A DNA stretch of 64,000 bases. It comes from Nonlabens sp. Ci31. GTDB taxonomy: Bacteria > Bacteroidota > Bacteroidia > Flavobacteriales > Flavobacteriaceae. Shown piece after piece: positions 37,596-44,613 of this stretch (its first letter is position 1; each line of letters starts with the position of its first letter). Position numbers and translations under genes: made by a program. The notes under the pieces were generated by a model. That model made no database searches and was not told the DNA's origin. It saw only the letters and a program-made list of their open reading frames with translations. The stretch spans positions 2,303,001 to 2,367,000 of the forward strand of contig NZ_CP043633.1 in NCBI RefSeq assembly GCF_012974865.1, written 5' to 3'.

Positions 37596-38883
37596 GATAT
37601 TAAATATGAAAGGAAGTAATAAGTGGAAGTTGTCAAAAATCCAATTTCCAGCTTCCAGCTTCCAACTTCTTACAGCGCTAGCCATAGCTGTTTTCATCCA
37701 AGACGGTGTGCAGGCGCAGTCTCTAGAATCATACATTCAAGAAGCTCAAGCCAACAACCCTGAAATCCAAGCCTTTAATCTCCGTTACAATATTGCGGAA
37801 GAAAAAGTCAATGAAGCCAACTGGCTACCCAGCACAGAACTAAGCGCAGGCTACTTTGTGAGCGAACCAGAAACTAGGACAGGGGCGCAACGAGCAAGAA
37901 TTGGTTTTAAGCAAATGTTGCCCTGGTTTGGTACCATCACCGCTCGTGAAAATTTTGCTTCCTCCATGGCTGAAGCCGAATATGTGGAAGTCACAATTGC
38001 CAAAAGAAAATTAGCGCTATCCGTGGCTGGAAGCTATTATAATCTTTATCAGATACGAGCGAAGCAGGTCGTGCTTTATGAGAATATTCAACTGTTGGAA
38101 ACCTATGAACGGCTTGCGCTTACCTCCATAGAAGTAGGCAAGGCATCAGCGGTGGATGTGTTGCGGTTACAGATACGGCAAAATGAATTGCAGCAACAAA
38201 AAGAAGTGCTGGAGGAAGAGTTCCTGGCAGAACAAACGGTGTTCAATAACTTACTGAACCGTGATCAACTGATGGCGGTGGACTTAGTCCCTTCACTAGA
38301 AATTCCAGCGGAAGATCTTGTGTACGGTTCAGATGCGTTGACACTCAATCCGGAATTGCTCAAGTACGACAGGCTTTACGAATCTGTGGCTCAGTCAGAA
38401 TTGCTCAACAAGCGGGAGAGTTTACCTATGTTGGGCTTCGGTGTGGATTACCTGCCCGTCACCGCTCGAACGGATATGAACCCTTCGGATAACGGGAAAG
38501 ACGTTTTGATGCCTATGTTTTCGGTTTCCATTCCCATTTTCAATAATCGTTATAAATCCATTTCCAAGCAAAATGAGTTGCGTCAGCAGGAAATTGAGAC
38601 CCAAAAGATGCAACGGTTGAATGTGTTAGAATCCGCTTTCGCGAAATCGAAATCCCAACGCAACCAGGCACGTATAAAATTCAATACACAACAGAAAAAC
38701 CTGAAACAAGCCCGCGATGCGGAAGAAATCCTCATTAAGAATTATGAAACGGGAACGATAAACTTCAATGATGTGCTGGATATTCAAGAGTTGCAATTAA
38801 AATTTCAGATGAACCAAATCGAATCTGTGCAGATGTATTATGTGCAAGCGGCGCTTATCAATTATTTAACGATGCAGACCTAA
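37585..38883 (+). CDS. TolC-family outer-membrane efflux protein (CusC-like)
   Basis: 432 residues; the ATG at 37585 overlaps the IVP stop by 11 bases, and an ATG at 37606 is an alternative. The signal peptide (LLTALAIAVFIQDGVQAQS) is preceded by KIQFPASSFQ, which is the translation of an inverted piece of the minisatellite. The body has two OEP repeats, with LESYIQEAQANNPEIQAFN opening the first. It forms the outer duct for the CusA pump. A palindrome variant lies at 38634. The stop codon lies within a REP-like palindrome. Confidence 0.88.
   Translation: MKNRILNMKGSNKWKLSKIQFPASSFQLLTALAIAVFIQDGVQAQSLESYIQEAQANNPEIQAFNLRYNIAEEKVNEANWLPSTELSAGYFVSEPETRTGAQRARIGFKQMLPWFGTITARENFASSMAEAEYVEVTIAKRKLALSVAGSYYNLYQIRAKQVVLYENIQLLETYERLALTSIEVGKASAVDVLRLQIRQNELQQQKEVLEEEFLAEQTVFNNLLNRDQLMAVDLVPSLEIPAEDLVYGSDALTLNPELLKYDRLYESVAQSELLNKRESLPMLGFGVDYLPVTARTDMNPSDNGKDVLMPMFSVSIPIFNNRYKSISKQNELRQQEIETQKMQRLNVLESAFAKSKSQRNQARIKFNTQQKNLKQARDAEEILIKNYETGTINFNDVLDIQELQLKFQMNQIESVQMYYVQAALINYLTMQT
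38634..38649. repeat. Degenerate palindrome CGCTTTCGCGAAATCG inside the tolC gene
   Basis: One mismatch from consensus, read as AFAKS. Confidence 0.8.
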
Positions 38884-38930
38884 CAGATTTTAAAAACCTG
38901 TTAGGTCTAAAAGAACCTGCTAGGTCTAGA
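38878..38930. repeat. REP-like palindrome upstream of the RAYT gene
   Basis: ACCTAACAG-(A/T run)-CTGTTAGGT hairpin followed by a partial copy ACCTGCTAGGTC. It contains the TAA stop of the TolC gene. The same hairpin follows the RAYT gene and occurs twice near 49350-49657. Confidence 0.85.
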
Positions 38931-38945
38931 CAACAAAACAACACT

Positions 38946-39534
38946 ATGAAGTATCAACCTTTTGAAACAGGACATTATTTCCATATTTATAATAGGGGGA
39001 ACAACAATGAGAATATTTTCTTGGAAAAAGAAAATTACACCTATTTCTTGAAGTTGATGAAAAAATACCTACTTCAGGTAAGCAATATTTATAGTTATTG
39101 TTTATTGCCAAACCATTTTCACATTCTTCTAAAATTTAAAGAGGATTCAGAATTTCAAGTAGATAAAAAAGAAAAAAAACCAGTGCTGCACCAGCCGTTT
39201 TCAAATATGTTGAATGCGTATACCAAATCAATAAATAAAAGGTACAACAGAAAAGGAAGTCTATTTCAGGAACATTTAAAAAGAATAAAAATCACCGAAG
39301 AGCAATATTTTTTTAAATCTGATTATATACGTGAACACAAATCCATCGCACCATCAAATTGAAGACTTTAGGACTTATAAATATTCCTCGTATGCCGCAT
39401 TGATCAGCCAAAAAGAAACTTTATTAAAACGTAATGAGGTGATTCAGTTTTTTGACGATGTAGAGAATTTCAAATATGTATTGAAACCCAAAAAAGTGGG
39501 TGTCGACGATGATCAGGAAGTCAGTTTAGAATAG
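38946..39534 (+). pseudogene. REP-associated tyrosine transposase (RAYT), frameshifted
   Basis: Start MKYQPFETGHYFHIYNRGNN, HUH motif in LPNHFHILLKFKE, then SLFQEHLKRIKI and FFKSDYI match TnpA_REP proteins. At about 39330 the frame changes: the first frame ends REHKSIAPSN, while the +1 frame continues NTNPSHHQIEDFRTYKYSSY, the expected YIxxNP and EDFxxYxxSSY motifs, on to 39534. One small deletion explains this. The gene sits between REP-like hairpins, its usual partner sequences. Confidence 0.88.
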
Positions 39535-39542
39535 AATTATAC

Positions 39543-39592
39543 AGACCTAACAGGTTTTTAAAACCTGTTAGGTCTAAAAACCCTAATAGGTT
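39543..39592. repeat. REP-like palindrome downstream of the RAYT gene
   Basis: AGACCTAACAGG-(T/A run)-CCTGTTAGGTCT hairpin plus a partial copy CCCTAATAGG. Confidence 0.88.
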
Positions 39593-39607
39593 TAAAAAAG
39601 AATAATT

Positions 39608-40174
39608 ATGAAACAAAATTTCTACATAAAAAACATGGTATGCGATCGGTGTATTAAGGTGCTCAAAAATGAGATCGAGGCACAAGAAATTGAATTGACT
39701 GAAATCGAACTGGGGCGCATACAGCTCAATGTCGAGAATGATCTAGAAATAGATCAACTGAAGCAGATTTTAGAGAGCAATGGTTTTGAGCTTATTGATT
39801 CTCCTGAAGATGAATTGACGGAGCAAGTCAAGATCCATCTCATCAAAATTTTGGGGGAATTACCAATGGAACTAAACGAGAAATTATCGACCCATCTCGC
39901 AGAAAAAATGCATCAGGATTATTCAAAAATTAGCAAAGTGTTCTCTACAACAGAAGGCATTACTATTGAGAAATATTACATCAAACTCAAGATCGAGAAG
40001 GTCAAGGAATTGATACAGACACAAAGGAAAAACTTTACGGAGATAAGTCAGCTATTAGACTACAGTCATATCAATCATTTAAGTAGGCAATTTAAATCCG
40101 AAACAGGCTTAAGTCTTTCAGAATACAAAGCAGAACAAAAAAACACGAGAAACCCATTGGACCAAATTGTATAG
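39608..40174 (+). CDS. HMA-domain/AraC-type transcriptional regulator
   Basis: 188 residues. Residues 1-65 are a heavy-metal-associated ferredoxin-like domain with the metal site MVCDRC (C12, C15). The C-terminal part is AraC-type DNA binding: KIEKVKELIQTQRKNFTEISQLLDYSHINHLSRQFKSETGLS. This fuses a metal-binding sensor directly to a helix-turn-helix, unlike MerR or CopY. It lies between the pump genes and the oxidase gene, so control of the copper island is the natural inference; Cu(I) is the likely ligand. Confidence 0.88.
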   Translation: MKQNFYIKNMVCDRCIKVLKNEIEAQEIELTEIELGRIQLNVENDLEIDQLKQILESNGFELIDSPEDELTEQVKIHLIKILGELPMELNEKLSTHLAEKMHQDYSKISKVFSTTEGITIEKYYIKLKIEKVKELIQTQRKNFTEISQLLDYSHINHLSRQFKSETGLSLSEYKAEQKNTRNPLDQIV

Positions 40175-40216
40175 ATATGAACCATAATTGTGACACAACG
40201 CACTGAATAACAGAAG

Positions 40217-40224
40217 TATATTTG
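40217..40224 (+). promoter_or_regulatory. -7 box of the multicopper oxidase gene
   Basis: Perfect TATATTTG, 28 bases before the ATG. No Crp/Fnr-like dyad at the 23-nt spacing; a separate (copper) control is likely. Confidence 0.5.
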
Positions 40225-40251
40225 ATATCCATTGTGTTAAAATTAAAAACT

Positions 40252-42699
40252 ATGAGAATGAGAATATTAGTTGTGCTCTTTCTAAGTGTTTCCTTCGGGG
40301 CAAAGGCACAATTGACGGCAAATAAAACGGAAGAAAATGTGGACAACTGGCCAGAGCATGTTTATGATCTTAGCATAGATTATGAAATAGTAAACTTTAC
40401 TGGAAAGCATATAAAAGCAATGACAGTGAATGGAGGAATTCCTGGTCCTAATCTGGAATTCAATGAAGGGGAGTTTGCGATTATCAATGTCACCAATAAG
40501 ATGGATGTAGAAACATCAGTTCACTGGCACGGATTGATTTTGCCTAATTTCTACGATGGCGTACCTTACTTGTCCACACCACCTATTAGACCTGGAGAAA
40601 CGCTACAATACAAGTTCGCTTTAAAACAATCTGGAACCTATTGGTACCATTCGCATACAGGATTACAAGAACAACGTGGTGTGTATGGTAGTATTCAAAT
40701 AAACCCAAAAACTACAGATCTGAAATACGACAAAGATCTGGTTTTAGTTCTTTCAGACTGGATGGATGAAAACCCGCAATCACAACTAAAAAACCTGAAA
40801 CGTGGTAACGAATGGTATTTGATTAAAAAGGGTCAGGTTCAAAGTTTAGATAAATTAATAGCACAAAACGCAGTTGGCGCCAAATTGAAAATGGCCTGGC
40901 AGCGCATGCCAGATATGGCGATTTCTGACAACTACTTTGACAAATTCTTTATCAATGGAAGTGCCCAGCAAAACTATCCTGATTTCAAAGCTGGTGATCG
41001 AGTGAGACTGCGATTCGTAAATGCGTCTGCAGCGACTTATTACTGGTTAACCTTTGGTGGCGATGACCCGATGTTGGTTTCGGCAGATGGTCTTGATGTC
41101 GTTCCTGTGAAACATAATAAGACCTTGATAGGTGTTGCAGAAACTTATGATTTCATCGTTACCGTTCCTGAAAATGGCAAATTACAGGTTAGAGCCACAG
41201 CACAAGATGGTTCAGGAGAAGCTTCAGCATTTATCGGGACAGGGGTACTACTTGAAGCGCCAGTAAATCCAGAACCCAACCTTATTAAAAGCATGAAACA
41301 GATGATGTCCATGGGTATGAAAATGGGTGCACCAGCTTCTAAATTCAATCCATCTAAAAATGATTCCATTCAGGTAATGGAAAAATATAAGATGGATATG
41401 AGCGGGATGCAAATGGACGGAATGTCAATGGACGATGGCGAGATGAAAATGGAGATGGATGGAGAAATGCAGGGAATGAAGATGGATTCGCTTTCGCGAA
41501 AGCGAAATAACGACAAGTCTAATGCCATGAAAAAAGATATGAAAATGTCCAAATCGCAGATGAAGATGAAGGGCAACCAGATGATGAATCACAACATGAA
41601 AATGGAAGATGATTCAGAAATGGCTACAATGAAAATGGGTTATATGATCCCAGATGATAAAGTAGTTGGTGACAATATGAAAACCGGTGGCAATCCAGCA
41701 TTTAATTACAACTACTTGCGTGCGAAAGAATCTACTGTGATTAAAAATGATAAGCCAGTGAAGGAGATGCTGTTCAACCTAACTGGAAATATGAATCGCT
41801 ATATTTGGAGTATTAATGGTGTACCTCTTTCAGAAACAGACAAGATAAAAATCAAGCAGGGCGAGGTTGTTCGCATCACGCTCAACAACCTGACCATGAT
41901 GCACCACCCGATGCACCTGCACGGACATTTCTTTAGAGTGCTGAATGAAAACGGAGCATACTCACCGCTGAAGCATACGGTTAATGTAGCACCCATGCAA
42001 AAGGTGGTGATCGAGTTTGATGCCAGTGAACAAGGTGACTGGTTCTTTCATTGCCATATTTTATATCATATGATGAGTGGAATGGCACGGGTTTTTAGTT
42101 ATGATACACCACGCGATGAGCGTTTAGAGGAATATCCTTTAAAAAACCTAACCAATGAAGCTGACCATATATTTACCTGGGGCGAGGTGAGCGCTGCCAG
42201 CCATATGACAGAGTTGTACGCCACCGCTACGAATATTAGAAACCAATTTACCCTAATGGGAGAATATGGCTGGAACAAGAATCTGGAAACAGAGTTTACC
42301 TATGAGCGGTATCTCAATGACTATTTCCGTGTTTTTGGTGGGGTAAATGTAGAGAATGAAGGAGCAGATAGTCTTGAGGACATCAATACTACTGCGATTG
42401 CAGGAGTGCGCTGGTTGATGCCGTTGCTCATTAATTCTGACTTTAGGATTGATAGTAAACTGCGCCCAGAAATAAGGTTCAGTACAGGCTTTATGATTTT
42501 CCCACGATTGGGAATCTATGGAGAATATGAATACCAGATGGATTTTGGTTGGGATGGCAACCTTCCACAAGGACAGGATTATGGAGAAGAAACCACTTGG
42601 CAAGTTGGATTGGAATATGTCTTAAGTCGCAATTTTTCTTTGATGAGCAGCTATGACAATAGGTTTGGCGCTGGTGGTGGATTGTCATTAAGATTTTAA
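40252..42699 (+). CDS. Multicopper oxidase fused to an outer-membrane-barrel domain (CopA-CopB/PcoAB type)
   Basis: 815 residues from MRMRILVVLFLSVSFGAKAQ (signal peptide). The cupredoxin part has the four copper motifs: HWHGLI, WYHSHTG, HHPMHLHGHFFRV and WFFHCHILYHMMSGM. A Met-rich stretch lies near residues 380-470 (many MxM/MKM). The last about 170 residues (TLMGEYGWNKNLETEFTYERYL to FGAGGGLSLRF) look like a CopB/PcoB barrel with an aromatic C-terminal end. Oxidation of Cu(I) next to an outer-membrane domain is inferred. A palindrome copy (41489) encodes LSRKR within the Met-rich stretch. Confidence 0.88.
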   Translation: MRMRILVVLFLSVSFGAKAQLTANKTEENVDNWPEHVYDLSIDYEIVNFTGKHIKAMTVNGGIPGPNLEFNEGEFAIINVTNKMDVETSVHWHGLILPNFYDGVPYLSTPPIRPGETLQYKFALKQSGTYWYHSHTGLQEQRGVYGSIQINPKTTDLKYDKDLVLVLSDWMDENPQSQLKNLKRGNEWYLIKKGQVQSLDKLIAQNAVGAKLKMAWQRMPDMAISDNYFDKFFINGSAQQNYPDFKAGDRVRLRFVNASAATYYWLTFGGDDPMLVSADGLDVVPVKHNKTLIGVAETYDFIVTVPENGKLQVRATAQDGSGEASAFIGTGVLLEAPVNPEPNLIKSMKQMMSMGMKMGAPASKFNPSKNDSIQVMEKYKMDMSGMQMDGMSMDDGEMKMEMDGEMQGMKMDSLSRKRNNDKSNAMKKDMKMSKSQMKMKGNQMMNHNMKMEDDSEMATMKMGYMIPDDKVVGDNMKTGGNPAFNYNYLRAKESTVIKNDKPVKEMLFNLTGNMNRYIWSINGVPLSETDKIKIKQGEVVRITLNNLTMMHHPMHLHGHFFRVLNENGAYSPLKHTVNVAPMQKVVIEFDASEQGDWFFHCHILYHMMSGMARVFSYDTPRDERLEEYPLKNLTNEADHIFTWGEVSAASHMTELYATATNIRNQFTLMGEYGWNKNLETEFTYERYLNDYFRVFGGVNVENEGADSLEDINTTAIAGVRWLMPLLINSDFRIDSKLRPEIRFSTGFMIFPRLGIYGEYEYQMDFGWDGNLPQGQDYGEETTWQVGLEYVLSRNFSLMSSYDNRFGAGGGLSLRF
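41489..41504. repeat. Palindrome CGCTTTCGCGAAAGCG inside the oxidase gene
   Basis: Perfect copy read as LSRKR in the Met-rich linker. Confidence 0.95.
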
Positions 42700-42735
42700 A
42701 TACGTAAATTAATAACCTTTATAAATACAAATAAT

Positions 42736-43326
42736 ATGAAAACAATGAAAAACAGTTTAGGAATCGTAGCTCTTGCTACTGCAATGACGCTTACCGTATC
42801 CTGCAAGGATGCATACAAAAGTGAGGCTCCTGAGCCTATGGTCAATGAAATGCATCAATCGTCCATGGAGGATGCAGAGGATATGTCAATGGATAACAAC
42901 CAAAACTCAGGTACTGAAGCAGTTTTGAAGGATTATTTCAGTCTGAAAGACGCATTAGTTAGTGATGACAATTCAACATCCAAGGATTTGGGAATGACAT
43001 TGACAAAATCACTAAAGTCTTTTGATGCATCCAACTATACTGCTAGTCAGCAGTCAGAATTGAAGGATATTATTGAAGATGCCACAGAGCACGCAGAGCA
43101 TATTGGTGAAAGCGATATCAAACACCAACGAGAGCACTTTAAGATATTAAGTAAAGATATTACTGATATGGTAGCTATTACAGGAACTGAAATGAAACTG
43201 TATGAGCAATTTTGCCCTATGTATGACGGTGGTGGTGCATGGCTAAGTACCAAAGAAGAAATAAGAAACCCTTACTTCGGTAGCTCCATGTTGAAATGTG
43301 GTAAAGTACAGCGGGAGATCAATTAG
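42736..43326 (+). CDS. DUF3347 lipoprotein
   Basis: 196 residues, lipoprotein signal (ALATAMTLTVSC, cysteine at about 23). DUF3347 spans about 60-190: DYFSLKDALVSDD, REHFKILSKDI, and CPMYDGGGAWLSTKEEIRNPYFGSSMLKCG. The same domain ends the CusB protein encoded at 49696. The MYDGGG/CP residues suggest copper binding in the periplasm. Its stop borders minisatellite array 2. Confidence 0.85.
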   Translation: MKTMKNSLGIVALATAMTLTVSCKDAYKSEAPEPMVNEMHQSSMEDAEDMSMDNNQNSGTEAVLKDYFSLKDALVSDDNSTSKDLGMTLTKSLKSFDASNYTASQQSELKDIIEDATEHAEHIGESDIKHQREHFKILSKDITDMVAITGTEMKLYEQFCPMYDGGGAWLSTKEEIRNPYFGSSMLKCGKVQREIN

Positions 43327-43582
43327 AGGCTGAATGTTGGAAGCTAGAAACTGGAGGTTGGATGTTGGATGTTGGATGTTGGAAGCTGGAAGTTGGAAGT
43401 TGGATGTTGGAAGTTGGATGTTGGAAGCTGGAAGTTGGAAGTTGGAAGCTGGAAGTTGGATGTTGGATGTTGGAAGCTGGAAGATGGATGTTGGAAGTTG
43501 GATGTTGGAAGTTGGATGTTGGATGTTGGATGTTGGAAGCAGGATGTTGGAAGTTGGAGGCTGGAAGTTGGAAGCTGGATAG
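43327..43582. repeat. 7-bp minisatellite array 2
   Basis: About 36 imperfect copies of TTGGAAG/TTGGATG/CTGGAAG, same unit and orientation as array 1. It separates the DUF3347 gene from the haem-binding protein gene. Open frames inside it are artefacts of the 7-base period. Confidence 0.95.
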
Positions 43583-43600
43583 CAGCTTAAACGATATAAA

Positions 43601-44056
43601 ATGAAAATTTTTAAGTTTATTGCTTGGTTGGCTCTTGTTGCTTTGATTGGGATACAATTCTTTCCCATAGATCGCAATGAGAGCTACTCAAGGCCTGAAA
43701 CTGATTTTATGGTCGTCAATGACGTGCCTGCTGAAATTCAGCATCAGTTACAGGTATCTTGCTACGATTGCCATAGTAATAATACGGCCTATCCTTGGTA
43801 CAATAACATCCAGCCTATTGCCTGGTACTTAGAAGATCATGTTAAAGAAGGAAAAGCCGAGCTTAATTTCAGTGAATGGGAGACTTATTCCAGTAGAAGG
43901 AAAAACAGTAAATTAAGGTCAATGATGAAGCAGATTGAAAGTGGTGAGATGCCTCTAGAGAGTTATACCCTAATTCACGGTGATGCCGTACTGTCCAAAG
44001 CACAGCAAACCGATGTTATAGAGTACCTAGTGAAGTTAAAAGAGAACAGAAACTAA
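43601..44056 (+). CDS. Haem-binding domain protein (c-type, CxxCH)
   Basis: 151 residues with an N-terminal membrane anchor (FIAWLALVALIGIQFF), then FPIDR and the haem site SCYDCHSNNTAYPWYNNIQPIAWYLEDHV. The ending (PLESYTLIHGDAVLSKAQQTDVIEYL) matches the family seen in Bacteroidota copper clusters. Probably periplasmic and one haem c; partner unknown. Confidence 0.88.
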   Translation: MKIFKFIAWLALVALIGIQFFPIDRNESYSRPETDFMVVNDVPAEIQHQLQVSCYDCHSNNTAYPWYNNIQPIAWYLEDHVKEGKAELNFSEWETYSSRRKNSKLRSMMKQIESGEMPLESYTLIHGDAVLSKAQQTDVIEYLVKLKENRN

Positions 44057-44077
44057 CCAATTTAAAAACCAACCAAA

Positions 44078-44611
44078 ATGAACAATTTTAAAGCTATTTG
44101 TACGGTATTCATAATCTCATTAACAGTGCTTTCCTGTTATGAAAAGACACCTCAACTTGCGCAAGAGACAACAATTAGTAATGAAGAAGTCGTTGACACT
44201 TCAAAAGAAAAAGAAGCGGTTGTCACAGTGATGAAATCCTATAAAGATGCGATTCAAAACTTAACGACAGAGGGTACTTTTGAACTGTTCACAACAGATG
44301 CTAACATATTTGAACAAGGTAAAGTAGAGGGGTCTTATAAGGAGTATATAGACGGTCATTTAGGTCCAGAATTAGGTCATTTCAAAAGCTTTACTTTTTC
44401 TGATTATGCAATAGATACCACTGTGAATATGCCATATGCATATACTACAGAAAACTATCTATATACTATTGTATTGAAAGGAGATGAAGCCAAGGGCATT
44501 AAGGAACGCACCATTGAAAGTAAGGGCGTGGCGACCTCCATTTTAGAAAAAATTGAGGGGGAATGGAAAATCATACATTCACACACCTCCTTCAAGAAGT
44601 TAAATCAGTAA
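44078..44611 (+). CDS. NTF2-like (DUF4440/SnoaL) lipoprotein
   Basis: 177 residues with a lipobox (LTVLSC at about 20). The rest is an NTF2-like cone fold: AVVTVMKSYKDAIQNLTTEGTFELFTTDANIFEQGKVEG and GEWKIIHSHTSFKKL. No catalytic residues can be assigned. It ends 2 bases before the copA start, probably coupled. Confidence 0.8.
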   Translation: MNNFKAICTVFIISLTVLSCYEKTPQLAQETTISNEEVVDTSKEKEAVVTVMKSYKDAIQNLTTEGTFELFTTDANIFEQGKVEGSYKEYIDGHLGPELGHFKSFTFSDYAIDTTVNMPYAYTTENYLYTIVLKGDEAKGIKERTIESKGVATSILEKIEGEWKIIHSHTSFKKLNQ

Positions 44612-44613
44612 TT

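Noticed and set aside
36775..37667. A CRISPR array or a diversity-generating retroelement around the IVP gene
   Set aside because: The repeat is a continuous 7-bp tandem without spacers; there is no Cas gene, reverse transcriptase or TR/VR pair.
43243..43657. Overlapping ORFs on both strands across 43319-43677
   Set aside because: Same minisatellite artefact in array 2.
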